Shown: piece by piece, positions 59,687 to 64,000 of the stretch
How positions within the stretch are numbered: position 1 is the stretch's first letter
How the letters are laid out: each line of letters begins with the position of its first letter
Source: Rothia koreensis
Lineage (GTDB): Bacteria > Actinomycetota > Actinomycetes > Actinomycetales > Micrococcaceae
Assembly: GCF_004136575.1 (NCBI RefSeq)
Contig: NZ_NOIQ01000009.1
Coordinates: forward strand, 1-64,000
Direction: 5' to 3'
DNA length: 64,000 nucleotides
The notes under the pieces: model-generated
Databases searched by the model: none
Told to the model about the DNA's origin: nothing
Seen by the model: the letters and a program-made list of their open reading frames with translations, nothing else
Position numbers and translations under genes: made by a program

Positions 59687-61180
59687 ATGGAACTTCTGAA
59701 TTCGATCGTCGGCAGTATCGACGACGTCATCTGGTACCCAATGTTCGTCATCCTCATCGGCGTCGGGCTGTACCTGACGATCCGTACTCGGTTCGTCCAA
59801 TTCCGGCGGTTCCCGGAAATGTTCCGAATTCTGGGTGAGCCCAGCGGCAAGGACGCCGATGGGCGGACCCAGATCTCCTCGTTCCGGGCCTTCACGATCT
59901 CTGCGGCGTCCCGCGTGGGCACGGCGAACATCGCCGGCGTCGCCCTGGCCATCAGCATCGGCGGTCCCGGCGCGGTCTTCTGGATGTGGGTGATCGCCTC
60001 CGTCGGTGCGGCCAGCGCCTTTGTCGAGTCTCTGTTGGCCCAGCTGTACAAGCACCCGGGCAAAGAGGCCTACGTCGGTGGGCCGGCCTACTACATGCAG
60101 CGCGGCCTGAAAGCGCGGTGGATGGGCGTCGCCTTCGCGGTCATCATCTGCCTGACCTACGGATTCGTGTTCAACTCGGTCCAGACGAACTCGATCGCGG
60201 ACGCCATCTCCCAGTCCACGGCGCACTTCAACGAGGGCCTCGCGTCGAGCGCCGGGCTCAAGATCGTTCTGGGAATCGTCCTGGCCGCGCTGACCGGCTT
60301 CATCATCTACGGTGGCGTCCGCTCGATCTCCGCCATCACCCAGATCCTGGTTCCGGTCATGGCCGTGATGTACGTCGGTTTGGGCCTCTTGGTCGTCATT
60401 CTGAACATCAACCTCGTGCCCTCCGTGTTCCTGCAGATCATCCAGGGTGCGTTCGGCTTCAAGGAGTTCGTGACGGGTGGGCTCATGGGCGTGATCATGC
60501 AGGGCGTGCGGCGAGGCCTGTTCTCGAATGAGGCAGGTATGGGTTCGGCCCCCAACGCGGGCGCCACGGCCGCCGTCTCGCACCCCGCCAAGCAGGGTTT
60601 CGTGCAGTCCCTGGGCGTGTACTTCGATACGATTCTGGTCTGCTCGATCACGGCGTTCATCGTGCTGCTCTCGCAGCCCTCCTTCGGGGACGAGGCCGCG
60701 GGCGCCTCGCTGACGCAGTCCGCTCTGGCCAGTCAGCTCGGCGGCTGGGCCGTCCACTTCCTGACCGTCGCGATCTTCCTGTTCGCTTTCTCCTCGGTCA
60801 TCGGCAACTACTACTACGGCGAGTCGAATATCCAGTTCCTGACCGAGCGGACGTGGGTCCTTCAGGTCTACCGCGCCCTGGTGATGCTCTTCGTCTTCAT
60901 CGGCACCGTGGCTGCGCTGGACCTCGTGTGGACGCTGGCCGACGTCTTCATGGCGGTCATGGCCTTCCTCAACCTCATCGCGATCTTCCTCCTGGCGGGA
61001 GTCGCCACCAAGGTTCTGAAGAACTACGACCGCCAGCGCAAGGAAGGCAAGGAACCGATCTTCCACGCCTCGGATCTCCCGGAGATCACCGGGCTCGAGA
61101 CCTGGGACGGCGGTGACGAGGTCACGACCCGTCAGTTCTGGATCGACCACGAGACCCTGCGGCGAGCGGCCAAGAAGTAG
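59687..61180 (+). CDS. Alanine/glycine:cation symporter (AGCS family)
   Basis: This 497-residue Na+- or H+-coupled amino acid carrier has about 11 helices. Family motifs are SSFRAFTISAASRVGTANIA near residue 64 and GGPGAVFWMWVIASVGAASA. Others are GLFSNEAGMGSAPNAGATAA and the ending FTVAIF-like VAIFLFAFSSVIGNYYYGE. It imports alanine, glycine or similar small amino acids. GAAGGCTGG lies before the ATG. No dedicated regulator is adjacent. Confidence 0.94.
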   Translation: MELLNSIVGSIDDVIWYPMFVILIGVGLYLTIRTRFVQFRRFPEMFRILGEPSGKDADGRTQISSFRAFTISAASRVGTANIAGVALAISIGGPGAVFWMWVIASVGAASAFVESLLAQLYKHPGKEAYVGGPAYYMQRGLKARWMGVAFAVIICLTYGFVFNSVQTNSIADAISQSTAHFNEGLASSAGLKIVLGIVLAALTGFIIYGGVRSISAITQILVPVMAVMYVGLGLLVVILNINLVPSVFLQIIQGAFGFKEFVTGGLMGVIMQGVRRGLFSNEAGMGSAPNAGATAAVSHPAKQGFVQSLGVYFDTILVCSITAFIVLLSQPSFGDEAAGASLTQSALASQLGGWAVHFLTVAIFLFAFSSVIGNYYYGESNIQFLTERTWVLQVYRALVMLFVFIGTVAALDLVWTLADVFMAVMAFLNLIAIFLLAGVATKVLKNYDRQRKEGKEPIFHASDLPEITGLETWDGGDEVTTRQFWIDHETLRRAAKK

Positions 61181-61321
61181 GCCGAGGTCCCCATGCGCGG
61201 CCGTCCTCGGGAACGGCGAGTGGGCCGTTTCCGTGGACAGCGAGTGGGCGGCGGGCGAACACCGGTGGAATTACTCCATCGTCCCGGGCAAGATGGGGGC
61301 GAAGCGACGATGGAGGAAAAA

Positions 61322-61903
61322 ATGTCCGATCTGACCGAGGTGGAAGTCTTCATTCCCGCGGGCGGCCCGGAGGACACCGAGCGCGAGGAATTCCTCGACG
61401 CCGCCGCCGAACTCGCGGAACAGGGCTACCCCATCACGGTGTACGTCCGCGGGGAGGACGAATGGGCCTTCGAGCAGTGCGAACACGTCGCGGACATGAT
61501 CGCGGCCTCGGGAGACATGGTTCTGCCCATCACCCTCCTGGGACCCCAGATCGTGACCTCCTGGATGTACCCGACGTCGGAGCAATTGCAGCGATTCGCG
61601 AAGGCCCGGGAGCCGAAGCGCAAGGACCCCCGATTCTCCGCCGCAGGTGCCGCCTGCGGTCCGGGTGGCCGGCAGGTTCCCGGAGAGGGCCAACCCGCGG
61701 AGAAGCCAGCGCCCGCCGGGTTCGCCGCCGTCCTGGCCGGGGTCAAGGAAACCCCGCGGGGAGGCCCCGATATGGGCGGTCGGAGGAACCTCATGGGCGG
61801 AGACACCGGCGACGGCCTCCCTTCCTCCGAGGACCGCGCCCCGAGCGACGATCATTCCGCCGGCGGATGCTGCGGCGGGGCCTGCGGGTGCGGAGGGCAT
61901 TGA
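61322..61903 (+). CDS. ArsD-like thioredoxin-fold protein with C-terminal Cys tail
   Basis: The first 100 residues of this 193-residue protein resemble ArsD, the arsenite metallochaperone: VEVFIPAG at the start and LPITLLGPQIVTSWMYPTSE near residue 78. The N-terminal CC-x-C arsenite site of ArsD is missing (PAGGPED instead). The C-terminus ends in GGCCGGACGCGGH, which could bind metal. No arsA, arsB or arsR is near. The start at 61322 is supported by GGAGG five bases upstream. Arsenic function is doubtful; a metal or thiol role is possible. Confidence 0.6.
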   Translation: MSDLTEVEVFIPAGGPEDTEREEFLDAAAELAEQGYPITVYVRGEDEWAFEQCEHVADMIAASGDMVLPITLLGPQIVTSWMYPTSEQLQRFAKAREPKRKDPRFSAAGAACGPGGRQVPGEGQPAEKPAPAGFAAVLAGVKETPRGGPDMGGRRNLMGGDTGDGLPSSEDRAPSDDHSAGGCCGGACGCGGH

Positions 61904-61966
61904 GGGGAGACACCGGCCCCTCACCCACCGGGCAGCACCTCTCACGATGACGACGAAGGAGTGACC

Positions 61967-62746
61967 ATGGGACTGTTCCCATCTGGAAACAAGCGCCTCC
62001 CCGAGTGGCAGCTCTCGCTGTCCCCCGAGGAACAGAAGAAACGTCGACAGCAGGAGCGCGAAGCTCGGCGTTCTGTCACCCCACGGCAGAAGACCACCGC
62101 GGGCCGTTCGAAACGGGCCGGGTCGGAGGACAGCCACGCCTCCGGGAGCCGGGAGGCCTCCGGGAGCCGGGAGGCCTCCGGTTCCGGGTTCCTCCGCGAC
62201 GCTGCGGTCGCATTCGGCTGGGCCTTCGCGGACGCGACCGTGTGGTGTGTTGCCCCCGAGGCCTGGACGACCAACGTGGCCCTCAGGAAGCCCTCGCGCA
62301 GTGGTGCCATCACCTTCGTGGCGCTCGCTGGGAGCCTGACCGGCGGGGCCTTCACGTACACGGTGGCCAAGAACTCGAGCAAGCGTGAGAGCGCCGGGCG
62401 CCTTCTCCGCGTTCCGGGTGTCTCCGAGCAGACGATTCGTCGGGCCGAGACCGAGGTCAAGAAGTACGGCGCGAAGGCCCTGGCTTCGGGTCTCGTGGAA
62501 CCCGTCCCCTACAAGGCCTACGCCCGCGCCCTCGGACACAACGGAACTCCGATGCAGGAGTTCCTGCTCTGGTCCGCCATGGCGCGCATTACCCCGCTCA
62601 CGGTCCTGACGACCGGCGTCGGCGTGCTGAGCGCCGTCTCCCGGAAGGCCGCGCCGCGGTTGACGCGGGCCGCCGGCCCCCTTGCGCTCAACGCGGGGTG
62701 GGTTGCGTACTACACGTGGCGTCTGTCCGGGACAGGGAAACGGTAG
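61967..62746 (+). CDS. Conserved-looking membrane protein of unknown function
   Basis: I do not recognise this 259-residue protein. A charged N-terminal region of about 70 residues contains a repeated SGSREA unit encoded by an 18-bp tandem repeat (62138, 62156). Three hydrophobic segments follow (VAFGWAFADATVWCVAPEAW; GAITFVALAGSLTGGAFTYT; ARITPLTVLTTGVGVLSAVS). The middle part, SGLVEPVPYKAYARALGHNG, is faintly like DedA/YqaA-type proteins. AAGGAG lies five bases before ATG 61967. It follows the ArsD-like gene by 63 bp and may be cotranscribed. Confidence 0.6.
   Translation: MGLFPSGNKRLPEWQLSLSPEEQKKRRQQEREARRSVTPRQKTTAGRSKRAGSEDSHASGSREASGSREASGSGFLRDAAVAFGWAFADATVWCVAPEAWTTNVALRKPSRSGAITFVALAGSLTGGAFTYTVAKNSSKRESAGRLLRVPGVSEQTIRRAETEVKKYGAKALASGLVEPVPYKAYARALGHNGTPMQEFLLWSAMARITPLTVLTTGVGVLSAVSRKAAPRLTRAAGPLALNAGWVAYYTWRLSGTGKR
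62138..62180 (+). repeat. 18-bp tandem repeat inside the membrane-protein gene
   Basis: GCCTCCGGGAGCCGGGAG occurs at 62138 and 62156 with a partial third unit. It keeps the reading frame and encodes SGSREA twice. Length variation between strains would be expected. Confidence 0.8.
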
Positions 62747-62799
62747 CCGGCGCTCCACCGAGCGCCCTCCCCCTCTGGCCGCGGCGGCTCCTCGGGGAA

Positions 62800-63078
62800 T
62801 CACGTGGCCTCCGGGGGCCGCCCTTGAGCCACGGACGTCGCCTGGCGTGAAATTCGTCCGAGCGCCTGCCTGAAGGCATCTGCCTCAGGACCTGTCGGCA
62901 GAATCAGGGCCGTGTTGAGGTCCCGACTGACCGAAAGCAGGTGCCACGCCAAGTCGTCCCAGGTGGGGGCGCCCACGACGAAGCTGCAACCTGTCGCGGT
63001 CGCTTCGAGCTCAGTGCGGTAGGGCGCGGGCAGGCGGGCCTCCAGACGTTGCGCGTCAACCTCCACTTCCACCCTCAT
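62800..63078 (-). CDS. Small hypothetical protein coupled to the WYL regulator
   Basis: This 92-residue protein is of unknown function. It reads VEVEVDAQRLEARLPAPYRT, then TWDDLAWHLLSVSRDLNTAL, and has no membrane helix or signal. Its ATG overlaps the TGA of the WYL regulator frame by 4 bp, a sign of translational coupling and therefore of a real gene. It may be a partner or modulator of that regulator. Confidence 0.6.
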   Translation of the reverse strand: MRVEVEVDAQRLEARLPAPYRTELEATATGCSFVVGAPTWDDLAWHLLSVSRDLNTALILPTGPEADAFRQALGRISRQATSVAQGRPPEAT

Positions 63079-63780
63079 GACGCTTCGTATCGGCTGGCAA
63101 GGTCCCGGCGGAAATCGTGGTCAGGAGCCTCGCGCGGCGCGAAACGCCAGGTGGACGGCTTGAGATCGCGCATGCGATCCAGGCGAAAGACTCGCCAGTC
63201 CTCCCTTTCGCGATCGTAGGCTTGGAGGTACCAGTGCTCGCCCTGGGTGATCAGCCGCGCGGGTTCGACCTCGCGGGTTCCGCCCCCCACCCCGGGGTTT
63301 GCAGTAGTAGAAGCGGACGAGGTTGTGATCTCGTTGCGCAACGGCCAATTGCTCCAGAACGCGGAGATCGACCGCGGGACGGACCCGCGGCATGGCGCGC
63401 GTGGCCCCATCAATCGCGGCCGCGACGGCTCGGAGCCTGGCCGGAAGCACCTGGTCGAGCTTGGTCAGGGCGCGCAATGCCGCTTCGCCCACGGCGTCGC
63501 CCCCTGTCAGGGCAGCCATCCGCAGGCAGGCAACCAGGGCCACCGCCTCATCGTCCTCCAGCACGAGGGGAGGCAGGCGCCGCCCGCCGCCCAGCCGATA
63601 GCCGCCTGCCATTCCTGGCTCTGCCTCGACCGGATACCCCAGGTCACGCAATCGGGCGACGTCACGACGCACGGTGCGCCCGGTAACCCCCAGGCGCTCG
63701 GCGAGCTCATCTCCACGCCAGGTGGTGCGTGTCTCCAACAGTCCGAGGAGCCGCAGGACGCGATGTGTGGTTTGGGTCAT
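63075..63780 (-). pseudogene. HTH-WYL transcriptional regulator with a frameshift in a C6 run
   Basis: The N-terminal part (from ATG 63780) is a DeoR-like HTH (MTQTTHRVLRLLGLLETRTT; ELAERLGVTGRTVRRDVARL) followed by a WYL domain up to LVRFYYCKP. There the frame is lost. The rest of the WYL domain (TREVEPARLITQGEHWYLQA onward) continues in another frame to 63075. The break coincides with six C at 63283-63288; removing one base restores a protein of about 234 residues. The downstream gene overlaps the restored stop, so the gene was intact recently or the shift is a sequencing error. Confidence 0.85.
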
Positions 63781-63872
63781 GCCACCATTCTCGGTCAGAC
63801 TGCGGACCGAACCTGTCCTCATTGAGGGCTTGAATGAGTTTGCGACATTCACCAACAACCAGAGGACACATC

Positions 63873-64000
63873 ATGTACCTGCCCGAGATCAATGACGAAC
63901 GCACCACGTTGTGCAAGTACCTCGACGTTCAGCTCGACGCCATCCGAGCCAGCGCTTTCGGCCTCGACGACGCCGAGGCTCGTCAATCACCGTTGCGAAG
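63873..64000 (+). CDS. DinB/DUF664-family protein, truncated by window end
   Basis: Only the first 42 codons are present. MYLPEINDERTTLCKYLDVQ followed by LDAIRASAFGLDDAEARQS matches the start of DUF664 DinB-like four-helix proteins, which in Actinobacteria include putative mycothiol-dependent enzymes. AGAGGACAC lies before ATG 63873. It is divergent from the WYL regulator, a frequent regulator-target arrangement. Confidence 0.75.
   Translation, partial: MYLPEINDERTTLCKYLDVQLDAIRASAFGLDDAEARQSPLR

Noticed and set aside
57938-61150. Very long open frame (over 1000 codons) on the minus strand opposite gntP and the AGCS gene
   Set aside because: It is an artefact of high GC third positions: low-complexity Asp/Arg/Gly-rich sequence, no ribosome site, and it overlaps well-supported genes.
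61322-61903. Arsenic resistance operon
   Set aside because: The N-terminal arsenite-binding cysteines are absent and no other ars gene is adjacent.

Overview
The window comes from a GC-rich actinobacterium, most likely a member of the Micrococcales. The evidence is uniformly high GC, many GTG and TTG starts, dense operons with 4-bp start/stop overlaps, and family content: a lysX fusion of a lysyl-PG transferase to lysyl-tRNA synthetase, a paired crcB, OpuB/OpuC-type osmoprotectant uptake, an AA10 LPMO and WYL/IclR/GntR regulators. No rRNA, tRNA, CRISPR, transposase or phage gene was seen. Species-level assignment is not possible from sequence alone.

Layout. 1-9.6 kb: BCCT osmolyte transporter, PAP2-like membrane protein, AEC carrier, a usp-crcB-crcB fluoride-export operon, a GntR-MFS pair behind a 19-bp iterated array, and a 2-hydroxyacid dehydrogenase. 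9.6-17 kb: SRPBCC protein, ABM monooxygenase with an NrtR-like Nudix regulator, acetoin/diacetyl-reductase-like SDR, PPOX protein, aldehyde dehydrogenase, sodA, aldo/keto reductase. 17.4-22.8 kb: an alcohol oxidation operon (Zn-ADH, gluconate-dehydrogenase-like subunit 3, GMC flavoprotein, PEBP) followed by an IclR regulator. 22.8-27.3 kb: a CitB/CitA-type two-component system divergent from a CitMHS citrate transporter and a universal stress protein. 27.5-31.7 kb: a secreted-protein gene broken by one in-frame stop, then the convergent thiM-thiE-thiD-tenA operon under a TPP riboswitch. 31.7-32.6 kb: a gene-free stretch packed with DnaA-box-like sequences. 32.6-36.1 kb: DUF3995 protein, LPMO, methyltransferase, flavin oxidase, GNAT. 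36.5-41.8 kb: DoxX, the four-gene osmoprotectant ABC operon, HutC-type GntR and MarR regulators. 42-48.7 kb: nhaA and a hydrolase-lysX-GAP locus for membrane lipid aminoacylation. 48.7-59.4 kb: a carbohydrate/sugar-acid catabolic regulon. 59.7-64 kb: alanine/Na symporter, ArsD-like Cys-tailed protein, membrane protein, a frameshifted WYL regulator and the start of a DinB-family gene.

Three things stand out. First, four gene-free gaps (3.5-4.1, 8.0-8.6, 16.6-17.4 and 36.1-36.5 kb), three of them between convergent genes, carry a shared repeat system. One part is arrays of about 30-bp repeats built on GAGGTGGCA, arranged head to head around a hairpin centre. The other is imperfect palindromes of about 105 bp beginning GTTGGGTGGYGGTTACC. 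Each site adds its own tandem repeat (51, 28, 74 or 13 bp). Second, the 31.8-32.54 kb gap holds at least eight DnaA boxes without dnaA or dnaN nearby. Third, the 48.7-59.4 kb cluster is framed by three copies of the palindrome TCCTATAGGA. It combines a TPI homologue, a DhaK-DhaL kinase and an AP-endonuclease-2-type TIM barrel, a set that suggests a route through a tetrulose phosphate.
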